A stretch of DNA of 64,000 nt, from contig CACWQE010000002.1 of the NCBI GenBank assembly GCA_902762905.1, forward strand, positions 24,394-88,393, written 5' to 3'. This stretch comes from an uncultured Lachnospiraceae bacterium. Its GTDB lineage: Bacteria > Bacillota > Clostridia > Lachnospirales > Lachnospiraceae. Below are positions 15,759-25,582 of the stretch, piece after piece (position 1 is the first letter of the stretch; every line of letters starts with the position of its first letter). Under the pieces are notes generated by a model, which was not told the origin of the DNA, searched no databases, and was given only the letters and a program-made list of their open reading frames with translations. The position numbers and the translations under genes were made by a program.

Positions 15759-17606
15759 ATGCGAAGAATGAGTTATGGAAATCAGAAGAGAAAGCTGCAT
15801 ATCGAAGGTTTGGATGCATTAAGAGGAATTGCAATTTTAGGAGTGATACTATACCATTTGATGCCGGGAAAGGTGCCGGGTGGTTTTTTAGGAGTGAATC
15901 TGTTTTTTGTATTATCTGGATATTTGATCTATCGAACGAGTGTATTGGATTATCATGAAGATCGGTATTCTGTGATTACATTTTACAAGAAGCGGATCGG
16001 AAGAATATACCCTGCTATGCTTGTTATGGTGGTGACCGTGATGGGCGTACTTGTTCTTGCTTTGCCACAGGTGGCAAAAGGAAAGCTGGGGGAAGTTCTC
16101 AGTATTGTTTTTGGATATAACAATATATGGCAGGTGGGACAGAGTGCATCCTATTTTGCGAGGATCAGTCAGCAATCGCCGTTTACACATTTGTGGGCAA
16201 CAGCAGTTGAATTGCAGTTTTATCTGGTATGGCCGGTTCTCTTTGGGGTGCTGCGATGGTTGTGTCAGCATACATCTAAGCGATTCATGAGAAAGGTGTT
16301 ATTAGGGATTGTCATTTTGACCGGAATGTGGATGCCGGTTTTATACCAGCCGGATCAGGATGTTTCAAGATTATATTATGGAACGGATACCCGTATATTT
16401 GCGTTGTTACTGGGGGTATATGTTGGAGCTATACATCGGGAAGCGGAATATATCAGCAGGCGAAGAATCCCAGCATGGATGCACCAGATGGCGCTTATAG
16501 TTGTAAGTTTGCTTTATATTACTGCATATTTTGTCTTAGAAGGACAGATGCCAATGTTATATAGAGGAGGTCTGTTTGTACACAGTATTTTATGTGGAAT
16601 TCTGCTGCTGCTTCTACCGTATAGTGGCTGGGAGAAAGCGTTGGAAAGAAGTCCATTTACTATGGTTGGCAAAATGAGTTATGAGCTGTATTTGTGGATG
16701 TATCCGGTCATTTTCCTATTTGGATACAATAAGAAGAATTATGGAATTGTGTCCTGGGGAATTCAGATCGGTTTGATTGGAATCTTAGCGTCAGCCCAGT
16801 ATGGAATTACAAGATATGTGCATAAGAGGAAAAGATATCGGAATAAAACAGGGATAAGCAGAGCAGCATGTGCAGCTTGTAGTATAGGAATTGCATTTAT
16901 GGTATTGACAGGGAGTGTTGCGATTACACAGCATCTGCCTGAAATGAAACATACGTCTGCTAAGCTGATAGCGAAGGGACAATACGGTAATCATAAGAAA
17001 AATTTATCTGCAAAAGATATGGGAAATAAGATTTCAGACAAGAAGATAACGGAGGAAGCAGTAACGCTTACAACAGAGGCAGTAACGGAACAGAATGCGG
17101 ATCGTAAGACCGTTACGGCAATTGGAGATTCTGTTTTACTAGGAGCGGATACCGACATAGAGAGTGTTATTCCGAATTGCGTTGTAGATGCCAAGGAATC
17201 GAGACAGGTTGCCAAGGCAAGGACTGTTGTGGATAGCCTGAAGCAAAAAGGGGAACTAGGAGACATTGTAATTCTTGCACTTGGAACGAATGGAACCTTT
17301 TCTCCAACGGTTGGTAAGAAATTGGTGAAAGCAATCGGCAGCAAACGTCAGATCTATTGGGTGACGGTATATGGAAGACATTTACAATGGCAGGAAGATT
17401 CCAATCAAATGATTTTGTCAATGGCGGAAAAATATGATAATATACATGTGATTGATTGGGCTGCATATTGTGCCGGACATGATGACTGGTTTTTGGAGGA
17501 CGGCGTGCATCTGACACAGGACGGTTGCAAGGCGTATGCCCAGATGTTATATGATAGCATCCTTCCTGATATAGGAACGAAGGCAGAGGCAGAGTCGGTT
17601 CAATAG
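15759..17606 (+). CDS. Membrane O-acyltransferase with SGNH domain (OafA type)
   Basis: 615 residues. The N-terminal 370 form an acyltransferase-3 domain with about ten membrane segments, starting GLDALRGIAILGVILYH and including the FFVLSGYL motif near 50. After a Thr-rich linker (about 410-445), an extracellular SGNH-hydrolase-like domain shows GDSVLLGAD (block I), ALGTNGTF (block III) and DGVHLTQDG (block V, DxxH). This two-domain type O-acetylates cell-wall or surface glycans. The start could be ATG 15759 or ATG 15768; the purine-rich GGAAGGG is closer to the usual distance from the second. Confidence 0.9.
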   Translation: MRRMSYGNQKRKLHIEGLDALRGIAILGVILYHLMPGKVPGGFLGVNLFFVLSGYLIYRTSVLDYHEDRYSVITFYKKRIGRIYPAMLVMVVTVMGVLVLALPQVAKGKLGEVLSIVFGYNNIWQVGQSASYFARISQQSPFTHLWATAVELQFYLVWPVLFGVLRWLCQHTSKRFMRKVLLGIVILTGMWMPVLYQPDQDVSRLYYGTDTRIFALLLGVYVGAIHREAEYISRRRIPAWMHQMALIVVSLLYITAYFVLEGQMPMLYRGGLFVHSILCGILLLLLPYSGWEKALERSPFTMVGKMSYELYLWMYPVIFLFGYNKKNYGIVSWGIQIGLIGILASAQYGITRYVHKRKRYRNKTGISRAACAACSIGIAFMVLTGSVAITQHLPEMKHTSAKLIAKGQYGNHKKNLSAKDMGNKISDKKITEEAVTLTTEAVTEQNADRKTVTAIGDSVLLGADTDIESVIPNCVVDAKESRQVAKARTVVDSLKQKGELGDIVILALGTNGTFSPTVGKKLVKAIGSKRQIYWVTVYGRHLQWQEDSNQMILSMAEKYDNIHVIDWAAYCAGHDDWFLEDGVHLTQDGCKAYAQMLYDSILPDIGTKAEAESVQ

Positions 17607-17628
17607 ACCCAGAGAAAGAGGATAACCA

Positions 17629-18237
17629 ATGGAGATATATATTATCAGACACGGGGAGACCGTATGGAATGCAAAGAAGCTGTTACAGGGAAGTACAGAT
17701 ATAGAATTGAATGAGAATGGCAGAGAATTGGCTGGTATAACCGGGCAGAATTTAGAAGGTGTTGTATTTAACAAGATATACAGTTCACCACTGATCCGTG
17801 CCTATGAGACGGCATGCCTGATACGGGGACATCGGAATATTCCGATCATACGAGATGCAAGACTTAGGGAGTTATGTTTTGGCAGTAATGAAGGAAAGGA
17901 CTTCTCCAAGTTGTTAGCGGATGAGAGTGATCCGTTCCATTACTTTTTTAAGCAGCCGGAGCGATACCGGGCACCGGCTGATGGTGAGACATTAGAACAT
18001 ATCTGTGAGAGAGCAAAGGAGTTCTTGACGGAGGTGATCGAACCGCAATGGAAAGAGTTAGAACGTGTTATGATCGTGGCACATGGGGCTATGAATAAGG
18101 CGTTGATGTGTCATGTCAAACAGCATGGAATTGATCAGTATTGGTCTGGTGGTCTGCAGACTAATTGCAATGTGATCATTGTAAATCTTGATGAGAACGG
18201 ATATCATGTTGTAGATGAGACGCGGACATTTTACTGA
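17629..18237 (+). CDS. Histidine phosphatase family protein
   Basis: 202 residues. The catalytic RHG motif is at the start (IIRHGETVWNAKKLLQGSTD), and the second His is in VAHGAMNKALM near residue 150. This is the broad-specificity phosphatase branch related to phosphoglycerate mutase (GpmB/PhoE-like). The substrate is unknown. It begins 22 nt after the acyltransferase and ends before a strong terminator. Confidence 0.88.
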   Translation: MEIYIIRHGETVWNAKKLLQGSTDIELNENGRELAGITGQNLEGVVFNKIYSSPLIRAYETACLIRGHRNIPIIRDARLRELCFGSNEGKDFSKLLADESDPFHYFFKQPERYRAPADGETLEHICERAKEFLTEVIEPQWKELERVMIVAHGAMNKALMCHVKQHGIDQYWSGGLQTNCNVIIVNLDENGYHVVDETRTFY

Positions 18238-18276
18238 TCATGAAATTCATATAAGATATAGACAGGAAAGAATGAA

Positions 18277-18336
18277 CAACAGCCCTGTATAATATGGATA
18301 TCCAATGAGTGGAATCCATGTTATACAGGGCTGTTG
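18277..18336. terminator. Bidirectional terminator between convergent operons
   Basis: A 16-bp perfect stem: CAACAGCCCTGTATAA (18277-18292) with TTATACAGGGCTGTTG (18321-18336), plus an inner ATGGAT/ATCCAT stem. It lies between the phosphatase gene (plus) and potCD (minus). Confidence 0.85.
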
Positions 18337-18375
18337 TGTGTTCTATATTCAAAAGTATATCTTTAATAGAATCTG

Positions 18376-20226
18376 TTATTTTGATTTTACCTCTTTCCAG
18401 AGATTATTGTAGATACGATCGGTCTTATCTCCAAGATATTGGAATGTTTCTAAGTTGTTATACTGTGTCAGATCTGGAAAGGCAATGGTACTGTTACGGA
18501 TATCGTCATCTTCGATCAACTTACGGGCTTCTGTATTTGGTGTGGAATACGTGATGTACTCAAAATTCATAAGTGCAATATCCGGGCGGCAGAGGAAGTT
18601 AATAAATTTCTCTGCATTTTCTTTATTTGGTGCGTCTTTCAGGATACACCAGGAATCAATCCATACATTGGTGCCTTCCTTTGGAATGACGTATTCGAGA
18701 TCTGGATTCTCACGTTTGGTGTAGATGGCTTCTCCAGAATAGATGACGCCGATTGCAGCCTCGTTGCCGATCATCTTGTCACGCACCTGGTCTACAACGT
18801 AAGCCTGTGTCAGAGGTTTCTGATCGATCAATGCCTGTTTTGCTTCTTCTAATTCCTTTGGATCACTTGAATTCATGGAATACCCTAATTTCTTCAGTGC
18901 AACCATGAAAGCATCCCGGACAGAATCCTGCATTAAAATATTGTCCTTATATTTGTCATTCCATAGAATATCCCAGGAATCGACTGGTTCATCTACCATA
19001 GTTTTGTTATATAAGATACCGACTGTTCCAACACAATATGGAACGCTGTATTTGTTTTCCGGGTCAAAGTCCTTTGACTGGTTGATGTAGTCTGGATCAA
19101 TGTTTTTCACATTTGGTATATTGTCGTAATTAAGCTCTGCTAACAGACCATTTTCAATCATTTTCTGAATCATATAGTCAGAAGGACATACGACATCATA
19201 ATCGGCAGCTTTGGATGCCACCTTTGGGTACATAGTTTCATTGGTCTCATATTCATCATAGACCACTTCGATTCCGGTCTCTTCTTCAAACATAGTAAGA
19301 ACTTCAGGATCAAGATATTCACCCCAGTTATATACGATGACCTGCTGGTTTCCTTTTCCCTGAAAGAGGAATACGGAGCCAATGATTAAAATGAGTGCAA
19401 CTGCGGCGGCTGCAAACTGTTTGGAATATCTGCGCACAAAACTTACGTGCTTTCGCGACTGCTTTTCTTTGGCAGGACTTATATTAACAATCAGTAATAA
19501 CACGAATACGGTAACAAAGATGATCGTGGATAATGCGTACATTTCCGGTTTGATTCCTTTACGTACTTCTGTATAGATCTTAGTAGAAAGGGTATCTACA
19601 CCGGCACCTTTGGTAAAATGCGTAATGATGAAATCATCCAAAGACATAGTAAATGCCATCAGGAACCCGGAAAGAATTCCCGGTAGAATGTCCGGGAAGA
19701 TTACCTTGAAAAACGCATACACCGGTGAGGCTCCAAGATCAAGGGCTGCTTCGTAAGTATTCGGATTAAGCTGCTTGAACTTCGGCATAACATTCAATAT
19801 CACATACGGAATGTTAAAGGTAATGTGTGCAAGCAGGATAGTCTGCATACCAAAGCGAAATCCAAAGCTGATGAATAATAACATAAGGGAAATACCGGTT
19901 ACGATATCGGCATTTAACATAGGAATATTATTCATTCCAAGCAGAAGGTTCTTTGGTCTGGCTTTCATATTGTTAAGGGCAATACAGGTAATTGTTCCAA
20001 TGAGTGTCGCAATCACGGATGATACGATTGCAATGAATATAGTATTATATAATGCCTGCATGATCGCATCATTTTTGAAAAGCTCGGAATACCAGTGGGT
20101 AGTAAAACCGCCCCACTTTGCTCTGGTACGACTGCTATTGAAAGAAAGTACGATCAGGGTAACGATTGGCGCATATAAGAATATGAATATAATCGCTACA
20201 TAAAATCGTTCAATAAATCGTTTCAT
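18376..20226 (-). CDS. potCD: Polyamine ABC transporter, fused permease and substrate-binding protein
   Basis: 616 residues joining two normally separate proteins. Residues 1-260 are a PotC permease with about six membrane segments and an EAA-type loop (YEAALDLGASPVYAFFKVIFPDILPG). A further helix at about 272-290 leads into a PotD-type periplasmic-binding domain (YNWGEYLDPEVL...FEEETGIEVVYD...YDVVCPSDYMI). The binding domain is thus tethered to the membrane. It should import spermidine or putrescine with PotA and PotB. This fusion is known in Firmicutes. It overlaps potB by 1 nt. Confidence 0.93.
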   Translation of the reverse strand: MKRFIERFYVAIIFIFLYAPIVTLIVLSFNSSRTRAKWGGFTTHWYSELFKNDAIMQALYNTIFIAIVSSVIATLIGTITCIALNNMKARPKNLLLGMNNIPMLNADIVTGISLMLLFISFGFRFGMQTILLAHITFNIPYVILNVMPKFKQLNPNTYEAALDLGASPVYAFFKVIFPDILPGILSGFLMAFTMSLDDFIITHFTKGAGVDTLSTKIYTEVRKGIKPEMYALSTIIFVTVFVLLLIVNISPAKEKQSRKHVSFVRRYSKQFAAAAVALILIIGSVFLFQGKGNQQVIVYNWGEYLDPEVLTMFEEETGIEVVYDEYETNETMYPKVASKAADYDVVCPSDYMIQKMIENGLLAELNYDNIPNVKNIDPDYINQSKDFDPENKYSVPYCVGTVGILYNKTMVDEPVDSWDILWNDKYKDNILMQDSVRDAFMVALKKLGYSMNSSDPKELEEAKQALIDQKPLTQAYVVDQVRDKMIGNEAAIGVIYSGEAIYTKRENPDLEYVIPKEGTNVWIDSWCILKDAPNKENAEKFINFLCRPDIALMNFEYITYSTPNTEARKLIEDDDIRNSTIAFPDLTQYNNLETFQYLGDKTDRIYNNLWKEVKSK

Positions 20227-21047
20227 TACATCATGCCTCCTTCCCCATCTTTGTCAAATACAGCAGATGCAGCCATGTTGATGATGATGAAGATCATCAT
20301 AACAAGGGAAAGTCCACTTCCTAAGTTCCAGTTACTTGCCTGTGTGAATTCCTGTTCAATGACATTACCGATCAATAGGATCTTGCTTCCGCCAAGCAGG
20401 TTGGAGATGACGAAGGTGGTCAATGCAGGGATGAATACCATAGTAATACCACTGATAACACCAGGGATTGTCAATGGGAAGATAACTTTTGTAAAAGTCT
20501 GTATTCCGTTGGCACCAAGATCTCTGGCAGCATTGATCACGTCGGCATCTAATTTGATCAGTGAGTTATAGATCGGTAATACCATAAATGGCAAAAAGTT
20601 ATATACCATACCAAGTACAATTGCGTATGGAGTATTGATAATATTCAAGGATGGCAGATGGAGAAAATGCAGGATTGAATTGATAACTCCTGTTTTTTCT
20701 AATAGGGTCTGCCATGCCAAGGTACGCAGTAAGAAATTCATCCACATTGGGAGGATGAAGATCAGTACAATAAAGCTGTTCTGATTGATCCCTAATCTGG
20801 AGAGAATCATAGCAAGCGGATAGGCAAGTACCAGACAGATGATCGTTGCAATGAGAGACAATAGTATAGATAGTCCCAATGCCTTGAGATGCTCAGGTTC
20901 TGCAATTGCGGTGATGTTTGCCAGCGTAAAATGTTTCTCTGAATCGATCAATCCATAATAAAAGATCATAAATAAAGGAATCAGGATAAATACAATTCCC
21001 CAGACTGTGAAGGGCATTGCCAGCCATTTACTCTGTTTAGTCTTCAA
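20226..21047 (-). CDS. potB: Polyamine ABC transporter permease
   Basis: 273 residues with six membrane segments and the EAA loop [26 protein letters not shown] near 195, which contacts the ATPase. It forms the channel with the PotC half of the fusion. Its start overlaps the end of potA by 11 nt, showing tight translational coupling. Confidence 0.94.
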   Translation of the reverse strand: MKTKQSKWLAMPFTVWGIVFILIPLFMIFYYGLIDSEKHFTLANITAIAEPEHLKALGLSILLSLIATIICLVLAYPLAMILSRLGINQNSFIVLIFILPMWMNFLLRTLAWQTLLEKTGVINSILHFLHLPSLNIINTPYAIVLGMVYNFLPFMVLPIYNSLIKLDADVINAARDLGANGIQTFTKVIFPLTIPGVISGITMVFIPALTTFVISNLLGGSKILLIGNVIEQEFTQASNWNLGSGLSLVMMIFIIINMAASAVFDKDGEGGMM

Positions 21048-22110
21048 CGTAAGCTACCTCCTCGTCCTCGGATTCTGGCTTATGCATGATCTGGATATTA
21101 AATGGATCGACCTGGATGCCAACTTTCTCTCCAACCGGATGCATGATCGTAGAATGAACGAGCCATTCAAAACCGCCAGCCATAACTTCCATCTCGTAGT
21201 GAACACCTTTGAAAATAATGTGGGTTACTTCGCCAGAGATAGTTCCTTCTTCTGGTTTACATAACACAACGTCTTCTGGACGGATGACAACATCGACTGG
21301 TTTGTTAGTGCCGAATCCTTCATCGACACACTGCCATTTGGCACCAAAGAAGGATACGAGACGGTCTTCCAGCATGGTAGCATTAATAATGTTGCTGTCA
21401 CCGATAAAGTCGGCAACGAAAGCATTCTCCGGTTCATTATAGATGTCTTCTGGTGTTCCAATCTGCTGGATGTATCCCTGATTCATAACCACAATCGTGT
21501 CACTCATGGTAAGGGCTTCTTCCTGATCGTGTGTAACATAAATAAAGGTAATTCCTAATTCGTTCTTGAGGCGGATCAATTCATACTGCATATCCTGACG
21601 TAATTTGAGATCCAATGCACCAAGCGGTTCATCTAAGAGAAGGATCTTTGGCTCGTTGACAATAGCACGGGCAATGGCAATTCGCTGCTGCTGACCACCA
21701 CTTAGGGAATCTGGTTTTCGGTTCTCATATCCATCCAGATTCACAAGTTTTAATGCATAGTGGATCTTATCATCAATGTATGCTTTACTTTTATTCTTTA
21801 ATTTCAGACCGAAAGCGATGTTTTCTGCAATAGTCATATGGGTAAAAAGTGCATACTTTTGAAATACCGTATTCAATTGCCGCTTATTTGGTGGCAGATT
21901 GGTAATGTCGGTACCGTCAAACATGACTTTTCCCTGGTCAGGCTGCTCAAATCCACCAATAATACGAAGTGTTGTTGTCTTACCGCAGCCAGAAGGGCCT
22001 AACAATGTGAGAAATTCATTCTCCCGGATATATAGATTCAAGTCGTCTAAGACAACGTTGTCCCCATAGGATTTTGTGATGTTTACTAGGTCAATTAATT
22101 TGTTAGCCAT
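21037..22110 (-). CDS. potA: Polyamine ABC transporter ATP-binding protein
   Basis: 357 residues. Walker [10 protein letters not shown] near 40, Q-loop region, signature [14 protein letters not shown] near 138, Walker [13 protein letters not shown] and switch His (THDQEEA) are all present. A C-terminal TOBE-like regulatory domain (about 280-345) follows. It powers the PotB/PotCD transporter. AGGAGGACATTGTTCC precedes the ATG. Confidence 0.95.
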   Translation of the reverse strand: MANKLIDLVNITKSYGDNVVLDDLNLYIRENEFLTLLGPSGCGKTTTLRIIGGFEQPDQGKVMFDGTDITNLPPNKRQLNTVFQKYALFTHMTIAENIAFGLKLKNKSKAYIDDKIHYALKLVNLDGYENRKPDSLSGGQQQRIAIARAIVNEPKILLLDEPLGALDLKLRQDMQYELIRLKNELGITFIYVTHDQEEALTMSDTIVVMNQGYIQQIGTPEDIYNEPENAFVADFIGDSNIINATMLEDRLVSFFGAKWQCVDEGFGTNKPVDVVIRPEDVVLCKPEEGTISGEVTHIIFKGVHYEMEVMAGGFEWLVHSTIMHPVGEKVGIQVDPFNIQIMHKPESEDEEVAYVED

Positions 22111-22138
22111 GGAACAATGTCCTCCTTATTATAGTAAT

Positions 22139-22675
22139 TTAGAAACTTGGCGGGCTGGATACCCAGATCAGGGTTGCCCCGCTCTTGCCAGCCTGTATGT
22201 AATGCCTGCCGGAAGGAGTGAAATAAAAGGATTCTCCCTTCTTTGCTTTGTGTACCTGATTCCCGATGTGTATCTGAATATTGCCACTTAAGACATATCC
22301 AAATTCTTCCCCTTCGTGTGGAAGATCGGGATAGGTGGAACCATTTGGGGCTAATGTCAGCCGGATTGGTTCCATTTCGTTCTTCTGTGCATTCGGAATG
22401 ATCCATTCAATGGTATTGCCGAGTTCTTCGTCTGTCTTTTCGAAATAATCTTCTTTGTGAAAGACAATCTGTTCTTCTTCGTCGTCATTAAAGAAATCTT
22501 TGAGGTTCGTTCCCAGACATTGCAAAATGTCAGTAAGTGTTGCAATGGATGGGGAGGTGAGATCCCGCTCTAACTGTGAGATAAACCCTTTGGAAAGTTC
22601 TGCCCGGTCGGCAAGTTCTTCCTGTGTCAGATTCTTAGCAAGGCGAAGTGTCTTAATCTTATAGCCTATCTTCAT
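22139..22675 (-). CDS. XRE-cupin transcriptional regulator of the pot operon
   Basis: 178 residues: an N-terminal helix-turn-helix (KTLRLAKNLTQEELADRAELSKGFISQLERD, about 7-40) and a C-terminal cupin barrel (about 105-175, HEGEEFGYVLSGNI). This PuuR-like architecture usually senses a small molecule such as a polyamine. It is the first gene before potA (28 nt gap), so it very likely controls this operon and itself. Two 12-bp repeats flank its promoter. The ligand is inferred from context. Confidence 0.88.
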   Translation of the reverse strand: MKIGYKIKTLRLAKNLTQEELADRAELSKGFISQLERDLTSPSIATLTDILQCLGTNLKDFFNDDEEEQIVFHKEDYFEKTDEELGNTIEWIIPNAQKNEMEPIRLTLAPNGSTYPDLPHEGEEFGYVLSGNIQIHIGNQVHKAKKGESFYFTPSGRHYIQAGKSGATLIWVSSPPSF

Positions 22676-22715
22676 ATTGTTTTCCTTACATAATAATAAA
22701 TAATAAGTTTACTTT

Positions 22716-22775
22716 TACTAAACACAACAAGAGTTATTATACTCATTTCTATAGTGAAGTCAATACTAAACACAA
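22716..22775 (-). promoter_or_regulatory. Promoter and operator repeats of the XRE-pot operon
   Basis: On the minus strand TTGACT (complement of 22758-22763), a 16-bp spacer and TATAAT (complement of 22736-22741). Identical 12-mers TACTAAACACAA occur at 22716-22727 and 22764-22775, one just downstream of the -10 and one abutting the -35. This arrangement suits autorepression by the XRE-cupin regulator. A related ACTAAAC lies at about 22788. Confidence 0.65.
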
Positions 22776-22854
22776 AAGTTAGTAAAACTAAACAGAAACA
22801 AAATATAAACTTAGCAAATATCCCGTATTTTTAAAAGAATGTAAAGTGAAAATG

Positions 22855-22883
22855 TGGTCAAGACAGACAAGGAGTGATATAAT
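22855..22883 (+). promoter_or_regulatory. Promoter of the sensor-kinase leader
   Basis: TGGTCA (22855-22860), 17 bp, TATAAT (22878-22883). Transcription would start close to 22890, right where the structured RNA begins. Confidence 0.5.
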
Positions 22884-22893
22884 GAACGTATAA

Positions 22894-23052
22894 GTGCGAA
22901 TGCAACTTTCAGACAAAAGCAAAGACTGCTTGCAGGCTTATGCTTTTGGTGAAAGTTATATGAGTGCAACGAACACTGAGAAACCGGAGGTTTCGAAGTG
23001 GCATTCGCACGTAGAGGTGAAGCCGGCGGGAGAGCACGAAGTGCGGGTTCAC
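22894..23052 (+). ncRNA. Structured leader RNA upstream of the sensor kinase
   Basis: A closing stem of 10 perfect pairs, GTGCGAATGC (22894-22903) with GCATTCGCAC (23001-23010), encloses three arms. Arm 1: AACTTTCA/TGAAAGTT, then CAAAAGCA/TGCTTTTG, then CTGC/GCAG. Arm 2: AGTG/CACT (22963-22977). Arm 3: GAAACC/GGTTTC (22980-22994). A second domain follows: GTGAA (23017-23021) with TTCAC (23048-23052), enclosing GCAC/GTGC. It lies between the promoter and the kinase start. I do not recognise a known riboswitch class. It could be a ligand- or protein-binding leader or an independent RNA. Confidence 0.6.
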
Positions 23053-23095
23053 GATGGAATGAGTGTATAAGCGTGGATATGAAGGGATCGGTGTT

Positions 23096-25513
23096 ATGGG
23101 GTTATTAGAGGCAGAAGCAATTGAAGATCTGTTACATAGTTCGAGTATTTCCAAAGGAATCGAGCGAACCATGGAACGAATGATCAATGAGCTCGAGATG
23201 GATAGCATGTACATTATCCGTTATGAGGAAGATGCAAAACAGTTAGAGGTTGTCTTTGACTGGGAAAGCGGAGATACAGAGCGTTCCATTGATTTTCAAT
23301 CATATATTGACTGTATAGAGGATTGGTATCATTTTGATGAAGAAGACATGTATGTAGCAAGGGCAACGATGGTACTTCCTTCTGCGGAACGCAACATGTA
23401 CAAAGAATGTGGTTACGAGGCAGTAGTAGAATATCAGATGACCAATCATGGCAACATTATCGGTTATATTATTTTAGGATGGAATCGCATTAAAGGATTG
23501 TCAGAAGAGGATTCCAAGGCATTACACGTACTGCTTAAGTTAATGAATGAAGTATTGATCCGGCAGTTCTATAAAGAGGTGATGGGGGAAAGTGACTGGA
23601 GATTATTCAAACTTGCCAGTACGATGACGAAGACAATGGTCTACATGGTAGATGATGAATATAAGATTCAATTTATGAATAACTATGCGAAGGAGACATA
23701 CCCCAATATTAAGAATGGAGACTGTTGTTATAAGGTATTAAAGGGTGATGATGCACCTTGCAAGGATTGTTTTGTCCGGCAGTTGCAGCGGGGTGAATTT
23801 ACTGATCGGGTGGTATATCTTCCATATCTTGAGAATTCCTTCCGTATGGCGGCAACGAGAATTCAGTTGAAGGATAATAAAATGGGATTTTTGCTGACCT
23901 TGCAGGAACAGGAAGGACAGCAGCAGGTTGATCAAAGAGCATTGATTGGTAAGAAAGTGATCTTTGCATTGCAGCAGATCTATAAATATCTGATCGCGGT
24001 AGAGATTCGGCGGGATACTTTTTATAATTTATTCCGGGAGGAACTGGATAACAAATATTCTTACAGCATGGACTTTGTGTTGAAATGGTTATCCAAGGTG
24101 CATTTGGATGACAAACAGAAGTTTTTGGAATGTTTTGATATTAATTTCTTACAGGATGCTTATGCAAATGGAGTGACCAAGAAAGAGATTGACTTCCGTT
24201 ATCGGACACATGAGGGAAGTTATCATTGCATGAATGGACAATTGTTGTTTGAACAGAACAGTAATAAAGAAGTGGTTGTGTATATATTGTTCCAGGATGT
24301 AGAACAGGTTCGAAGTTCGCAGATTGAAGAAGACCGGCAATTGCGCAATTCCTTGATGGCAGCACGGTCGGCAGCGGAATTGAAAGGGCAGGTCCTTGCA
24401 AACATTTCTCATGAGATCCGAACCCCGATGAGTGGTATTATGAGTATGTCGAGTGTGGCAAGGCAGGTATATGAGGATAAAGACCGGTTGTTAGAATGTC
24501 TGTCTAATATAGATGATTACGCAGATCATATGATGCAGGTGATGGATTCTCTGTTAGAGACGGTTAAGGTGGATCAGGATCGTATCACGATTGCAAAGCA
24601 GCCATTCCGCTTGGAGAATTTCCTGAATCAGATTGATATTGATGCCCGGGAGACGATAGAAAAGAAAAATGTACAATTTGCAATCGAATCGCAATGTCGT
24701 TATCAACAGCTAATGGGAGATAGTATCCGGTTACGGCAGGCGATGACGTGTTTATTAAAGAATACGATTTCCTATACGCCGATTTCAGGGCAGATTCGCC
24801 TGATTGCAAAACAGATGGCGGTAGATGGAAAACGTGTATTTATCCGATTCATTATACAGGATACCGGAAATGGTCTCACCGAACAGATGAAAGAAAGTAT
24901 TTTTGGCTTTACGCACAATGCAGATAATGGTGCAATTAATGAGGATTATTTCAATCTGTCTTTGGCAAGTCATATTATCCGTCTGATGGGTGGAGAGATT
25001 GGCGTGAATACAACAAGTGAGGGAACACAGTTGTATTTTACGATTCCGTTTGATCTACAGGAGGAAGAGAAACATAAGCCAGTGAAGAAGAAATCCAATT
25101 TGCAGGCGGGGAATTTCTCTGGTAAACGAATTCTGATTGCGGAAGATAGTGAAATGGCACAGGATGCCCTGCGTGCTGTGTTGGAAGTTGTGGGATTTGA
25201 GGTAGATGCAGCGGAGAATGGTAAAAAAGCGGTTATTCAATTTATTTCACAACCTGCATTCACCTATGACGCAATCTTAATGGATGTGCATATGCCATAT
25301 ATGGATGGAAGAGAAGCGACAAGGTGTATCCGAATCTCAGGTAAGGAAGATGGGGAGACGGTTCCGATTATCGGTCTGATGGCGAATACTTATGATGAGG
25401 ATATTGAAGAATCGTTAAAAGCGGGCATGCAGAAACATCTGTCAAAGCCGATTGATGTAGATACGTTGTACAAAGTTTTGAAGAAGTTGATTCCGGTGGA
25501 GGAAGAAGTATAA
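23096..25513 (+). CDS. Hybrid sensor histidine kinase
   Basis: 805 residues, apparently without membrane segments. An N-terminal GAF-like region (about 10-165) and a PAS-like region with a Cys cluster (NGDCCYKVLKGDDAPCKDC, about 205-235) come first. A HisKA domain with phospho-acceptor His in ANISHEIRTPMSG (about 437), a HATPase domain (DTGNGL box near 590) and a C-terminal receiver (ILIAEDSE, Asp in AILMDVHMPYMDG, Lys in HLSKPID) follow. Start ATG 23096, with GAAGGGAT upstream; an earlier in-frame GTG has no clear site. No separate output protein is adjacent. The Cys motif CxxC at PAS resembles metal- or Fe-S-binding PAS variants, an inference. Confidence 0.88.
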   Translation: MGLLEAEAIEDLLHSSSISKGIERTMERMINELEMDSMYIIRYEEDAKQLEVVFDWESGDTERSIDFQSYIDCIEDWYHFDEEDMYVARATMVLPSAERNMYKECGYEAVVEYQMTNHGNIIGYIILGWNRIKGLSEEDSKALHVLLKLMNEVLIRQFYKEVMGESDWRLFKLASTMTKTMVYMVDDEYKIQFMNNYAKETYPNIKNGDCCYKVLKGDDAPCKDCFVRQLQRGEFTDRVVYLPYLENSFRMAATRIQLKDNKMGFLLTLQEQEGQQQVDQRALIGKKVIFALQQIYKYLIAVEIRRDTFYNLFREELDNKYSYSMDFVLKWLSKVHLDDKQKFLECFDINFLQDAYANGVTKKEIDFRYRTHEGSYHCMNGQLLFEQNSNKEVVVYILFQDVEQVRSSQIEEDRQLRNSLMAARSAAELKGQVLANISHEIRTPMSGIMSMSSVARQVYEDKDRLLECLSNIDDYADHMMQVMDSLLETVKVDQDRITIAKQPFRLENFLNQIDIDARETIEKKNVQFAIESQCRYQQLMGDSIRLRQAMTCLLKNTISYTPISGQIRLIAKQMAVDGKRVFIRFIIQDTGNGLTEQMKESIFGFTHNADNGAINEDYFNLSLASHIIRLMGGEIGVNTTSEGTQLYFTIPFDLQEEEKHKPVKKKSNLQAGNFSGKRILIAEDSEMAQDALRAVLEVVGFEVDAAENGKKAVIQFISQPAFTYDAILMDVHMPYMDGREATRCIRISGKEDGETVPIIGLMANTYDEDIEESLKAGMQKHLSKPIDVDTLYKVLKKLIPVEEEV

Positions 25514-25525
25514 GCAATAAAGAGT

Positions 25526-25570
25526 GATAGCCACTCCGTTGGTGTGATGACTAGCGGGGTGGCTATTATT
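25526..25570. terminator. Terminator between sensor kinase and cotJC fragment
   Basis: GATAGCCAC-CCG pairs with CGGGGTGGCTATT, flanked by A-rich and T-rich sequence, so it probably works for both converging genes. Confidence 0.75.
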
Positions 25571-25582
25571 ATGCGTCAACAG

